Part shown: in pieces, positions 10,621 through 20,409 of the stretch
How positions within the stretch are numbered: position 1 is the stretch's first letter
How the letters are laid out: every line of letters starts with the position of its first letter
Source of the DNA: Gracilaria domingensis
Lineage: Eukaryota > Rhodophyta > Florideophyceae > Gracilariales > Gracilariaceae
Assembly (NCBI GenBank): GCA_022539475.1
Contig: VCMS01000019.1
Location: 276,215 to 340,214, forward strand
Length of the DNA: 64,000 nt
Direction of reading: 5' to 3'
Notes under the pieces: generated by a model
Databases searched by the model: none
Told to the model about the DNA's origin: nothing
The model's input: only the letters and a program-made list of their open reading frames with translations
Made by a program: the position numbers and the translations under genes

Positions 10621-10982
10621 AAAGTTCTTGGCCTTCCCAGTGAGAGAACACTTCTTTCAACAGAAACGTTCTGTACCACGCCGGAATTAAGCTGCTACTC
10701 TCATAAACAGAGAGAGAGAGAATCATCATTGAATGGAAGACGGTCGGGCACGTTCAATAGGCCAAACGACACTTTCCGACGTACGTACAGAAGGCGTCTC
10801 CAAACAAACGCGCTATGTAGTTAGAAGTTTTATACCTACTAAACTACCGCGTAATGCTGTACAGCTTCGAAGGAGTAATCGAACCATTGCACCCAAACAG
10901 ACATGAGAGAGAGAGAGAGAGACGTTTGTTTTGTGCTGGCGAGAGGAGTGCGGTAATCCGAACATGATTCCATACCCTTGGC
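10621..10982. other. spacer with GA microsatellites
   Basis: Spacer between LINE remnants 1 and 2. It contains two short (GA)n runs, near 10710 and 10905-10921. No gene seen. Confidence 0.4.
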
Positions 10983-11000
10983 AATGCCCACTTCTCTGAG

Positions 11001-11557
11001 CGCCAAAAATGAAGTTTGGGTGAACTGGATACCGAGCCACTGCGGAATCTTTGAGAACGAAAGGGTTGACAATCTTGCGAAAAAAGGTCTAAACTTAGCA
11101 ATGTCTGAACAGATTCTTGTTCCGATGGACATGCTCGATGTGAAGATCCTCCTTTCAAGCAGGAAAAAGTCCCTAACGTTGTTGCCAGAGTGCTTTGAGA
11201 TCTTTCGGGAACACGGAGGAGCTCGGAAGGCTGAGGTACTAATGACGCAATTCTTCACAGGACATGTACCATCACTTCACCCTGTGGCTTCTTACCTGAA
11301 CCATCAAACGCTACGATGCACCTGTGGTACGAACGTTAAGAAAGACTGCAGCCATGTAGTCTTACGATGCCCATTATCGAACATGTCTCGACGATTCCTC
11401 CTGGCGGGACAGCCAAACGAAGCTAAATCATCCGTGCAGTACCTGATAAAACATAACTCACAGAACTTCTTGGCCTTTTTAAAGAGAGAGAACCTCCTCT
11501 GAGGCTCTACTGTAGTTTAGGAATAAGAAACTACTGTCCAAAATAAAGAAGAAGAAG
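11001..11557 (+). mobile_element. 5'-truncated LINE (RNase H and C-terminal zinc motif) with target duplication
   Basis: The frame encodes WIPSHCGIFENERVDNLAKKG, the last motif of a retrotransposon RNase H domain. It is followed by the C-terminal Cys/His motif of LINE polyproteins (CTCGTNVKKDCSHVVLRCPL) and the ending NFLAFLKRENLL plus a stop at 11500-11502. After a 3' UTR of about 50 bp comes a (GAA)n tail at 11547-11557. Flanks 10983-11000 and 11558-11575 both read AATGCCCACTTC..TGAG and match at 16 of 18 positions, a good target-site duplication. So this is a 5'-truncated insertion by target-primed reverse transcription. No full reverse transcriptase is present in the window. Confidence 0.8.
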
Positions 11558-11575
11558 AATGCCCACTTCGTTGAG

Positions 11576-11983
11576 GCATGGTCAGGCCCAGCTACGGACT
11601 GGTTCTTGCACCTGGTTTCGCCGATGATATGAGGATCGGGTGGAAAGAACGTCGCTCACGGCTTCTTGAGTGGCCAATGTGGTACATGCGGAGCGCCTTG
11701 TCGTGGTGTGCCCCTCTGCCGACGGTCTCAAGAGGATGAATGAAGAGAGTAGTGGGAGGAAGAAGGCGATAAGCGTCGGTAGCAAAACGCCCACGGTTCG
11801 GAAACACCTAAGATATCTAATATTTCTCATCGTAGTCCAGTAAGTGTAGTACGGCCACTTCGTTGTGGTCGGTGGCTGCGATGTAGAGGTATAATAATAG
11901 GTCGTTGGGTCTTGAGCAAACCCATGCGGAGGAGCGGAGTCAACTCCATCGGTCAACTCCATCGTTTCCGTATCTCACACACA
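11576..11983. other. intergenic, no gene recognised
   Basis: Open frames on the minus strand (11582-11962) carry no recognisable domain. The stretch ends at the solitary Harbinger-like terminus at 11984. Confidence 0.35.
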
Positions 11984-12014
11984 GGCCCTGTCTTAAGAAG
12001 CGTTGAGGAGCAGC
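11984..12014 (+). repeat. solitary Harbinger-type terminal repeat
   Basis: GGCCCTGTCTTAAGAAGCG followed by TTGAGGAG is a close match to the outer part of the terminal repeats at 31123 and 41860 (one mismatch in the first 19 bp, then divergence). Orientation is that of a left end, with the body to the right. I find no matching right end in the window, so this is either a decayed element or a solo end. Confidence 0.55.
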
Positions 12015-12079
12015 CTGACACGGCTTTTTTCGGAAATACTTAGTAAAAGTCATTGTGTGAGCGAAGAGCCCATAGGGAT

Positions 12080-12136
12080 GGTATCCAAGGTGCTCAAAAG
12101 CAGTTGCAAGCAACTGCTTTGGGCACCTTTGATACC
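12080..12136. repeat. near-perfect hairpin
   Basis: Arms of 28 and 27 bp (12080-12107 and 12110-12136) around a 2-nt loop pair with two mismatches and one bulge. The core is AGCAGTTGC / GCAACTGCT. It sits between the Harbinger-like end at 11984 and the transporter gene. It could be a small foldback element, a small-RNA precursor or a transcription end signal, and nothing here decides between them. Confidence 0.8.
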
Positions 12137-12414
12137 AAAAGGCACTCGGTACACTGGAAAAACGGTGGAGTCGCTGCCAGCGCCTGCCGGCTAGCATCTT
12201 TGTAACACTTGAAACTGACCCTGCTCTAAAGGTATGGCTCACATAGCACAACGCGAGAAATGAGAACTGAATGATAAGTTGGAGATTGTGACGACGAGAT
12301 ACCTGCGTACTTGGAACTCGTAACGACGCATGCATGCCGCTGATTCGCATTCTATCGATTTGAAGTCAAGTTTGCTGAAGAAAAGCTCCGCTGGAGCTGG
12401 GATCTGAGTCAAGC

Positions 12415-13773
12415 ATGAAGTTCTGCGTTTCATACATTGCTCCTTTATCATTAGCGCATTCCAGAGGACAAAGCCCATATCCCCGATATTCACTCTCGTA
12501 CAGGAAAAAGCCTGTTCTTTACTTTCCAAGAGTACGCCATATGGTGTTTCACGTTCAAAGTGGGTATTACATTCATAGGGCGGAAGCAGGGAGAATTGTA
12601 TCCAGACCAATCTCGGCTGCAGATCGTTCGTCTCTTTCTCCGAAGATTTCCTCCGTCACTCCTGAACCTGCAGGAGGAAAGGGGCCGCTCAGTGCTGAAT
12701 TCCTTGCGTTATCCGGAACCCTGGCAACATTGGGAGGGCTGACATGCATACTTCCTCTAGTTGCTGGATACTTTTCAAAGATGGTTTTCGGTGGGAAAGT
12801 CTCGAAAGCGATCTTCGTTGCTATATCATCATTTTCTTACGGGACTCTTCTATCCAGGTTTGATTTATCAAAAGCTGGAAGTGTGAAACTGACTCTTGTA
12901 TTCAGTCTTCTTACGCGTTTCATATGTTCTCCAATTCTATCGCATTCCGTTGCAATCGCGGGTTATGCGCTTTTTAAGCTTAGCGGTACGAAGACTGCGG
13001 CAGCAGCCGCTGCCGCGGCAGCCGCCGCCGTCAGCGATCCTGTCACTGTCAAAGCAACAGCAGAAAGTCTTTCACTGCCGGCTGGTGTTCTTTCTTCTCT
13101 GTTCTTGCTTTCAACGACGCCTGTGGGCTTTTCACCTTCAGCGGCAATGCTATCCATGCACATCCATACCACACTATTTGCTATTCTTTCAGCACTCACT
13201 CTGATTTTATTCCCACTTGTGCCATGCATCTCACATGTAGTGAGTGTGTGGGCGCATCGTTCCGCGTTTTTAAACATTGGAGGAATCTTACCACAGGTTG
13301 CTCCTCCTCCGAACGTATTGTTGTTACTGCTCACGACCACACTACCATTTTTAACAGGATTGCTTGTCAACAAGGTGATTTCCAAGCGCTTGGGAGCAGG
13401 ATCCGGTTTGATAGCATTACCACTAGCGTGGATATCCTCTCTTTTGCTGGTGGCCTCTGCCGTGCAAGACGTCATACAAGGTAGCATTACAGGCTTAGTG
13501 GGAAGCATAGGACTAAGTGGTGGAGTCGCGCTAATGATGTGGCTTCTGGGTCGCGGACTAGGTTCGGCGCTGCTTTTGGACGAGCGCGCCAAACGGACAC
13601 TTGTGTTGTATCTATGTACGCAGGGTGCTGCGGTCGGAATAGGTGTTGCCCCCCCAGGTTTTTCTTCCGCTCCGCACGTCGCATCGACACTCGTCGGTCT
13701 TCTCCTCTCCTTTAGTATGGCTCAGATTTGGAGCCACGTGGTCATTCGGAGGAGTAGAGATGTCATTTTGTAG
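12415..13773 (+). CDS. BASS/SBF-like membrane transporter, possibly plastid-targeted
   Basis: 452 residues. The first ~95 are basic and Ser/Arg-rich with no membrane helix, like an organelle transit peptide. Then come about nine to ten hydrophobic segments. The layout resembles the bile acid:sodium symporter (BASS/SBF) family: a STTPVGFSPSAAMLS segment where BASS proteins have their Pro/Gly-rich substrate loop, and near the end TLVLYLCTQGAAVGIGVA followed by AQIWSHVV, which recalls the conserved late helix and end of BASS members. Plastid BASS proteins carry pyruvate, glycolate or related acids with sodium, but the substrate here cannot be read. An 11-Ala run (about residues 196-206) interrupts a loop. 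The family call is moderate because the sequence is divergent. The 3' end overlaps RNASEH2B by 11 bp, tail to tail. Confidence 0.55.
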   Translation: MKFCVSYIAPLSLAHSRGQSPYPRYSLSYRKKPVLYFPRVRHMVFHVQSGYYIHRAEAGRIVSRPISAADRSSLSPKISSVTPEPAGGKGPLSAEFLALSGTLATLGGLTCILPLVAGYFSKMVFGGKVSKAIFVAISSFSYGTLLSRFDLSKAGSVKLTLVFSLLTRFICSPILSHSVAIAGYALFKLSGTKTAAAAAAAAAAAVSDPVTVKATAESLSLPAGVLSSLFLLSTTPVGFSPSAAMLSMHIHTTLFAILSALTLILFPLVPCISHVVSVWAHRSAFLNIGGILPQVAPPPNVLLLLLTTTLPFLTGLLVNKVISKRLGAGSGLIALPLAWISSLLLVASAVQDVIQGSITGLVGSIGLSGGVALMMWLLGRGLGSALLLDERAKRTLVLYLCTQGAAVGIGVAPPGFSSAPHVASTLVGLLLSFSMAQIWSHVVIRRSRDVIL

Positions 13774-14671
13774 CAGTTGATCGCAAGGTTTTCTTCCCTG
13801 AAGACGCTGTTCGATTACTGCGACTGGAACGTTGCGATGCCCACCATTTTGCTGCCCCTTTGTTCACTTCCTGTTTCTTTTTCTTCGAGGGTGCTATGTT
13901 CTTGCCCTGTAGTTGTTTTCGCTTCCCATTGGCCTGTGGCATACATGCTGTAATGTTATTCTCCTTTGCATCGTTCATCATGATGGACATCGCCAAGTCA
14001 GCGGGAGATTGAGTCGCAGAAGACGCTTCTTCGATGGGTGCTTGAGCTTCCAAGGAATTTCGGAAAATAGCAGTCCACCTGTCATTCAGGTATTGAGATA
14101 CAATATCGGATGCATGCTGGGCGTTAACGCGAGGGTGTTGAGCTAGCAAGTGATGTTTGCGCAATATCCAGGAGAGAGCCTTTTCCTCGCTCAGTCGATA
14201 GAACGACTCATCTCCTGCCACCTTTGAATCGCATAAAAGGGATATTTGCTGTTCCGAAGTGAGCGTGCTCAGATTCATGCCGTCTTCAGTTGTGCAGAGA
14301 GCATCCAATGGTTGAAACACGTCCGCCTTTGCAGATTTGCTGTTGCAGTCCATAACGATAAGAATCGCGAAAAGCGGATCTACTTTGGTGACGAAGGTAA
14401 GATTCCCGTTTCTGCAAAACTTTGGTGCAAGCGTTGCATCTTGTGGAACAATGAGCCATGATCCGTGTGTGTGAACGAATTTGACAAGCTCCACTACCAT
14501 AATGGGGTGCTTTTCATCACAAGCAACATGTAATGGGACAATGCCATCCTCTCCTTTTGAGAATAACTTGATTGGTTTGATGACAATTGACGGAGTTGCG
14601 CTCGTCGGTGATATGATTGACAAATCTCTGGGAACAACAACCAACCCCGATTTCAGGAGAGTAGGTCTCAT
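13763..14671 (-). CDS. RNASEH2B: ribonuclease H2 subunit B
   Basis: 302 residues. The core shows the RNase H2B signature order: PLHVACDEKHPIMVVELVKF, WLIVPQ, FVTKVDPLFAILIVM, FQPLDAL, then YRLSEEKALSWILRKHHLLA and a later helix ASDIVSQYLNDRW. The C-terminus is rich in Lys/Arg (SKKKKQEVNKG) and would serve as a nuclear signal. Subunit B is the non-catalytic scaffold of the trimeric RNase H2 that removes ribonucleotides from genomic DNA. Length is close to the human protein. The start at 14671 gives a shorter N-terminus than plant or animal homologues, so an upstream exon is possible. Convergent with the transporter gene; the stop codons lie inside each other's coding sequence. Confidence 0.8.
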   Translation of the reverse strand: MRPTLLKSGLVVVPRDLSIISPTSATPSIVIKPIKLFSKGEDGIVPLHVACDEKHPIMVVELVKFVHTHGSWLIVPQDATLAPKFCRNGNLTFVTKVDPLFAILIVMDCNSKSAKADVFQPLDALCTTEDGMNLSTLTSEQQISLLCDSKVAGDESFYRLSEEKALSWILRKHHLLAQHPRVNAQHASDIVSQYLNDRWTAIFRNSLEAQAPIEEASSATQSPADLAMSIMMNDAKENNITACMPQANGKRKQLQGKNIAPSKKKKQEVNKGAAKWWASQRSSRSNRTASSGKKTLRSTATK

Positions 14672-16438
14672 GGCCAGGGGGACGGTTAGGATGCGTGTAT
14701 GTATAGAAAAGAGGATGGACAGGAGGTACCGATGGTAAAGGCGTGAAGTCTACGTTTTCGACAATGAAAACAACGTTAGCCTCTGGAATCGACGAAAAGA
14801 CAACCCGAGCCAATCTGCAACCGATTCAATTCGTACACGCAAGAGTAGAAGTGAGCGTAACGTTTTTCTTCCGGGCTAACGTGAATAAAAACAACTAAAA
14901 GCTGGAAGGGATGGAACAGGAGGTACCTGTACCTATTGACTGTATTGGGTCGTACAATGCTTCGCAGGGAAAGGTGTGCGCAGGGCTCCCTGCTCCGAGA
15001 TTGAATAAAAAGCAAAGCTACCGTCCGTCGATAGCGGATAGATACTCACAACTCACAACTGGATGCCAATGTTACGCTCGATGCTGCAAGGTGGTGAGAT
15101 ACCTTCGGTACGACAGTGGTCTGTCTGTACCTTTCAGTCTGAAAGTTTCAGAGTCCACAAAGTTGGGACGGTACACGCATACAAGGGTACAAAGGTATAA
15201 GGCCACCTATGTAGTGCATCCGTGGCAAATCATCATTACGCGCTTGGGAGCTGTGGCAAGACATTCTCAGAAACTGAATTTCGGTCTGTTTCCCGCGAAA
15301 TTCCCGCAGCTCTTTTTGTCTTGATGCAGTCCCACCAGAACTGGTAAGGCTATAAGGATAAGGGTTAGCCCTCAGAAGGATACCTTAATACGTGTACTGC
15401 ATCCACGGTGCATGTACGAAGGTTGCACGCCTAGTTAGAAGTTCTAACTTAGAACTATATATAGTAAGAAAGGCCCTCATTCTAAGAGCATCCCTATAAG
15501 AATGTACGTCAGTACCATCATACAGAAAAACTGTAGCTCTGGGATGGAAGGGCTTTCTTACGGACAACCCTCGAGAGCTATAAGGACTGTCATCTGCCTT
15601 GCTTGTTCCAACTGTCGCAATTCTGTTCGTATCTGCTACTGCAACTTCGATTTCATCGAGGAAGACAGATAACAGGTATCTACTCCAAGCGAAGAACAGA
15701 ATGGTTCGAACTAATTTTGAAGTTCAAAGCGTCTCTTTCAAGCGAGTGTCGTGGCGTTTAAGCTGTACGGCGCGGCGTGAAGGTAAACGACACCGTTAAC
15801 CGGGAACAGTGGTCAAGTTGAAATCTTCAGCCGGCCTGTTTTGTGTATGTATCGCAAACAGACCAAAGCCCAATCTTCTGTCTTTCAGCCATGGGGTCGA
15901 ATCGGTCACCAGATATCATTTACTTGATTTGATTCCAGTCATCAGATAATTACAAGACCAAAGACAGACGTTAGTGCTGTTTCTTTCAACTTGCAGTCAA
16001 TCACGGTGCGTCATTCAACGGTTTTTTACCTTATTCAAAGCATAGCTTTGCTGCACGAGGAAGGCAACAAAGAAAAACTTGGAAGAGGTTTGCACTCTTA
16101 GCTTCCACTTTGCAAGGTGTCTATGCTCTTTCAAAAGGTCATATCATTTATCCCGTGTTTTCTATAGCGCCGTTTTCAATCTTGTTCAACAATTACGAAG
16201 GACTGCCTTCATTAGATTACAGAAAGAGCGCAATTTGTCCAAGAGTTTGGACTGCTCAAGATTGTCTTTTCCTCAATCTATGGAACATGCCGACTAATTC
16301 GAAGCTTCTATGTTGTATATAATGACATCATCGGGGAGCGGATGTGGCATCTTGATCCCAGCAGTTCTCCCTCCGGATCCCGGCAGAGTGCCATCTAGTC
16401 AAAGAGAGTTGGCTTCCCGCCTTTGATATAGTTCAACC
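14672..16438. other. intergenic, no gene recognised
   Basis: 1.77 kb between the divergent RNASEH2B (-) and secreted copy B (+). Several open frames of 60-140 codons exist on both strands, but none has a signal, domain or repeat I can support. Short repeated words such as GGAGGTACC (14723, 14917) occur. Promoters for both neighbours are expected at the ends. Confidence 0.4.
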
Positions 16439-17425
16439 ATGCTCTCTCGTGTTTTTGTAGCCTCTTTGGCCCTGTTCTCGCTTTTGTACGTTGTGAAAGC
16501 CCAAAGCCCGTCCCCATGCATTTACAACAGTACGCATTGTGCCTGCAGCCAAGTTGCCGCGCCTGGAAATTGCTTGCGCACAGTATCAGACGGCATGTGT
16601 TCGGTGGAACAATGTAGCCAAGCTGGAATGACTTGTGATTGTAATGGGACAAACATGTGTACTATTGAGACGTGCTCTCATAGTACGGCTGCCAATGGAA
16701 GTCTTCCCAGTGTTCTGCAACTTGGTGCAACCGTACCTTGTATAATGAGTCAAAACAACATGCAGTGTGTGAGGAAGCAGGGCGAACTACCAGTTGGGGA
16801 GTTGCCACCGCAACCTGTGGAGTACCGCCAGCTACAATTCGGACCGGCATCAGTTTCGCACATGTACAATGTAACGAGCTTTGTGGACACAAACGATGTC
16901 ATCTCTCCGGACCGTAGTATGCATGGACGATGGCCAGAGTACCTGCGACTGAGGAATCGATTCATTCATGTACGAGTGTATGAAAATGCTAATGGAAGTG
17001 AAACATTCCTATGTGCGATTTACAATGGATACCATCTCCCTTCAGACGGTCTTGGAAGTGGTTCTACTTCTGTTGAGATTGAGGGTCTCAACGGGCAAGT
17101 TTTATCATGGAGGGCGTGTGATGATATTGGGGAATGTCGGGAAGATCAGGGAACTACTCTGAGGGGGGTTCATGGCTATGTTGATTATCTCTCTGACGGG
17201 TGGTGCGTAACTCCTCTGGAAAGGAACGGAAACGGGGTTCGCGTGACATTCACTGATGTCACCGGAATGTACGGGGTTGAAATTCAGACTCCTCAATCTC
17301 AGTTCGAATATCTTTGGAGCGACCCACCGCAGCATGGTATGACTGGAGTGGTGGACGCCAACGGGTTCAGTGTGGGAGGATCTGCCTCGTTCACCATCAA
17401 CCTGGCTGGAATCGCTGTGCCCTAA
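16439..17425 (+). CDS. secreted Cys-rich glycoprotein, copy B of the paralogous pair
   Basis: 328 residues, the paralogue of the gene at 8889-9878. It has the same layout: a signal peptide (FVASLALFSLLYVVKA), an N-terminal Cys-rich module (CIYNSTHCACSQ, CSVEQCSQAGMTCDCNG, CTIETC), then the beta-rich domain with N-glycosylation sites and the ending DANGFSVGGSASFTINL. The Cys spacing is the same in both copies, and changes are mostly conservative or synonymous-looking at the DNA level, which argues that both copies are under constraint. No membrane anchor. Function unknown; an extracellular matrix or carbohydrate-binding role is a guess from export and glycosylation only. Confidence 0.75.
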   Translation: MLSRVFVASLALFSLLYVVKAQSPSPCIYNSTHCACSQVAAPGNCLRTVSDGMCSVEQCSQAGMTCDCNGTNMCTIETCSHSTAANGSLPSVLQLGATVPCIMSQNNMQCVRKQGELPVGELPPQPVEYRQLQFGPASVSHMYNVTSFVDTNDVISPDRSMHGRWPEYLRLRNRFIHVRVYENANGSETFLCAIYNGYHLPSDGLGSGSTSVEIEGLNGQVLSWRACDDIGECREDQGTTLRGVHGYVDYLSDGWCVTPLERNGNGVRVTFTDVTGMYGVEIQTPQSQFEYLWSDPPQHGMTGVVDANGFSVGGSASFTINLAGIAVP

Positions 17426-18261
17426 GTAGAAGAAACATTATCAAGATGACCTTACCCTAGGCAACCTATCGATTTGTGTTGGACTAAATGACGTAAGCAT
17501 GCAATCCAGAATTCCTGTTCTAAGAAGTATTCCACAAGATGTAGGATCATCATATGATCTTATCTATACTTGTCTCGACATAGCTCATGTGTATTATGAG
17601 CTACGTCGCGACATGAATATGTGTCTTTCAAATGAAGTGAACTCTGGTTCGTCTTTCTTTCACCTCTGTACCCCAAGTAGTCTGTGTTTACCTAACAAAA
17701 ACCAGGTAAACGTCGCATCTGAACAATGCCTTAAATGAAAACATATTTCTCATGAGGGGTCTCAGAAAGCAGGGCTTCTCTCTTCTGGAGTTCTTTAGCG
17801 GGCAGGAGTGAAGCGTATTCTTGTATCTCGTTAAAGGTGATCCTTCGTAAGGCTTTGGCTCATTATCTGCACACATCGGACACCGTCCCGGTGTAGTGTG
17901 GCAAATCAAATGGAACCAGTCAAGTGCATTACAAGAGATACAAGGCCGTCATTGTTAGACTGTTACTCTCACGTCTCTCATAAAATCGCGTTGTAGACTT
18001 TCTCAAAAGCATTGTTTGGAGAAACTCGGTCACCTGAAAAATGCATTCCGCGGGCGATGACGCAGTCTAGAGTTAAACTGCCGCGTTGTTGCACATACCC
18101 TAACATGCAAAAAGGTTACTCAGTTTCCTTTGAGCGTTCGGTAATCAAACTAATTGTCTTTGCTGCATCTTGTTGAACTTCTGAAGGCTATGGGATCATT
18201 AGATTCACAGAGTGCATGACAACATCGTTTTCCCGGCTTGCTTTCCCCTTATAAAGCGTTG
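17426..18261. other. intergenic between convergent genes
   Basis: Downstream of secreted copy B and of the TraB-family gene. A short palindromic stretch near 17565-17610 (CTTGTCGACATAGC-type words around ATGTGTATTATGAGC) is visible. No gene or RNA recognised. Confidence 0.35.
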
Positions 18262-19179
18262 TCACACATGCTCAACATCTTCTGTTTGCAAATCCCACTC
18301 ATCTGCAATACCTTCAACGTGGGCCAAGCCTACAATTCCGACAATTACATTCTTCTTCTCTGGTAAGTTCTTTGATGCCTTGATCAAGTTCTCTGTCATT
18401 ATGACGTCCCGTTCGTAAAGCATTGCTCGAGCTATATTCGGCGTCAACATGCGCATCGGTTCTATTAGTTGATGAACCGTGTTGCGATCGATGAGCTCTG
18501 CTAATTTTTCTTGACCTGATTTAGGATCTCCTGATGCCATAGCCTGGAAAGCTTCTCCGAGTTTGCGCTCTAGTGGCGACTCTGGGGCCTGTGATTTCGA
18601 ACGAGTCATGAGAATCGCCATCATTCGCTGTAAATCAAAGTCACTGCGAAATCCTTCTCCAAGGCGGCGCATCGTTGTTCGCAGGTCCTGATCACCGAGG
18701 ACAATCGGTACTTTGAGATCCTCAGCGGTTTCGATTGCTGCCTTGAAGTCCACTCCGCTAGCGAAGCCTAAGCGGTGCAAAGCACGATAGATACTGCCAA
18801 TCCCCAGCTCCATAAGGCCGGCCAGCGGGTGTTTACGACTGGAAATGATTTTGAGAGCATGTGAAAGAAGTGATTCATCTGGCGTGGAAGCTTCTTTCTT
18901 GATTCTATCAAAGCGTTCTCGATCTAGTTCGAGGAAAACAGCACCCAAAGAGCCCTTCTCGTATTCACGAGTAATAAGATTGCGCGTTGATTCTGCGGAA
19001 GCTTCTGCTATGTGCATTGTGCCTAGGAGGTGTACTGTTGCATGCTTAGATTCAAGAACAGCAGTGCTGCGAGACGGATAAGAGTGTTTCCAACGGGTAA
19101 ATAGACCGCCATCCTGAAGCGTACGATGTCGGTTCACGCTCTGCCGCGATAAAACTATCAAGGTTCGTCTCACGATCAT
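18262..19179 (-). CDS. TraB/PrgY-family protein, probably mitochondrial
   Basis: 305 residues from the ATG at 19179. The N-terminus (MIVRRTLIVLSRQSVNRHR) is basic and hydroxylated with no acids, as in a mitochondrial presequence. The body shows TraB-fold landmarks: HLLGTMHIAEAS (the family's G-T-x-H motif, about residue 51), VFLELDRERFDR, a PIVLGDQDLRTTMRRL segment, YERDVIMTENLI and, close to the end, VGIVGLAHVEGI. These residues surround the proposed metal site in the Tiki/TraB/GumN group. Eukaryotic TraB-domain proteins act at the mitochondrial surface, but their reaction is mostly unproven. I read the short upstream extension as non-coding because it begins with GTG. Confidence 0.82.
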   Translation of the reverse strand: MIVRRTLIVLSRQSVNRHRTLQDGGLFTRWKHSYPSRSTAVLESKHATVHLLGTMHIAEASAESTRNLITREYEKGSLGAVFLELDRERFDRIKKEASTPDESLLSHALKIISSRKHPLAGLMELGIGSIYRALHRLGFASGVDFKAAIETAEDLKVPIVLGDQDLRTTMRRLGEGFRSDFDLQRMMAILMTRSKSQAPESPLERKLGEAFQAMASGDPKSGQEKLAELIDRNTVHQLIEPMRMLTPNIARAMLYERDVIMTENLIKASKNLPEKKNVIVGIVGLAHVEGIADEWDLQTEDVEHV

Positions 19180-20028
19180 GCTCAAGGGCAAAACTTCCAA
19201 ATTCACTAACTTTGAGAGGATAGAGATCCTAGAGGTCTTGCCCAGAAATCAAATTGTGGGTTGAAGAAGAGGATTAGTTGTCCGATCTAAATTCGCCCTT
19301 CACATTCGTCACTAGTGTGGCAGATACCTAGTTAGATTGCAAACGAAATCAAAGCACATTACTGACATCTTCGAAGATGTGGTCATACCTCAAACTTAGG
19401 AACTAGATATTTCGAACCCTTACGCTGCAAGCCTCTCACAGATGAAGCTCTCAATAGACGCAGTTATCGACCTTGAGGATCGGCCCGTCAGTGGCCTCAA
19501 AATTCGGATAGAGACGCTGGCGAGACGACTGTTTCGAAGCAATTAGAAGCGACGCATGTACCTCATCATGGGGTCTTGCATGTAACTAAAGAGGTAGCCA
19601 AAAAATGTTTTTGAAGCGGGATCCATTGGGTTTTTTGTACTGCTGTCTGGACCCTTGAACTATCGGCTACCCCTTCTACCCTCGTACTCTACGATCAGAT
19701 TGCATTCGCCACCAGTACGAACACCAACGCCAACGAGAAAACTACAGTCTCGACCCTTGGAAACGGCTACACAAGTGGAGAAAGGTAATACCGTTGGATT
19801 ATTTTTTTTTCCTCTAGTTCTTGGCAACCCAGGGTTTTCACTTGCCGTGTACTAAACCACAGGTGAGACGCAAAAAACTCTATTGCGGCGAACGTAGTAA
19901 TCATCAGCAGAAACTCGTTAAAAGACGCGAATGGACTTCTGTTCGATTGGAAACGGGGCAAAAAGGATTTGTATCAATACAAACTGTTGAAGACGTTTGC
20001 GGGAGTTCTCAGATCGAGAACAACTCCG
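19180..20028. promoter_or_regulatory. divergent spacer, TraB-family gene / elongin C
   Basis: 849 bp between the divergent starts. It contains an oligo-T run at 19800-19811. The elongin C frame is open upstream of 20029 for about 20 codons without an ATG. No specific site recognised. Confidence 0.4.
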
Positions 20029-20409
20029 ATGAGCCAAGGTGATGATGAAAAGATGGTTCCTGAGGGCCTCATTAGGTTTGTTTCAGGAGATGGATTCGAA
20101 TTCACAGTCGAAGCAGAACTTGCGAAGGTTTCTGCTGTGATTCGGACAATGATGAATAGCTCTTTCAAGGAGTCAAGAACGCGAGTTGTGCATCTACCGC
20201 ATGTGAAAGGAAGAGTGCTTGAACGCGTATGCCAATACTTCTACTACATACCCCGCTTTCGAAGCAGAGGCGGGACAGGTCCTGTGATGCGCGGTACCGA
20301 TGCAGGGAACTCTTCCAAAGAATTTATCGACTCGTTTGTTGAAGTGTTTGAAATTCAACCCGAACTTTCCATTGAAATATACATTTGCGCAAGATATCTC
20401 GAAATGTGA
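20029..20409 (+). CDS. ELOC: elongin C
   Basis: 126 residues from the ATG at 20029. It has a BTB/Skp1 fold: IRFVSGDGFEFTVEAELAKVS matches the elongin C start, then AVIRTMMNSSF, VVHLPHVKGRVLERVCQYFYY and the ending LSIEIYICARYLEM (elongin C ends in a similar helix). Elongin C joins elongin B and SOCS/VHL-box proteins in cullin-RING ubiquitin ligases and also acts in transcription elongation. Oddity: between the YFYY strand and the EIQPELS helix, where animal proteins have about a dozen residues, there is an insert with FRSRGGTGPVMRGTDAGNSS. The reading frame is intact. Confidence 0.88.
   Translation: MSQGDDEKMVPEGLIRFVSGDGFEFTVEAELAKVSAVIRTMMNSSFKESRTRVVHLPHVKGRVLERVCQYFYYIPRFRSRGGTGPVMRGTDAGNSSKEFIDSFVEVFEIQPELSIEIYICARYLEM

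Noticed and set aside
13004-13592. Minus-strand frame across the BASS-like gene
   Set aside because: It is the shadow of the membrane protein gene; its low-complexity Ala run mirrors the GCA/GCC repeat.
15690-15920. Possible tRNA T-loop words (GGTTCGAA, GGGTCGAATC)
   Set aside because: No acceptor stem or anticodon arm could be built around them.
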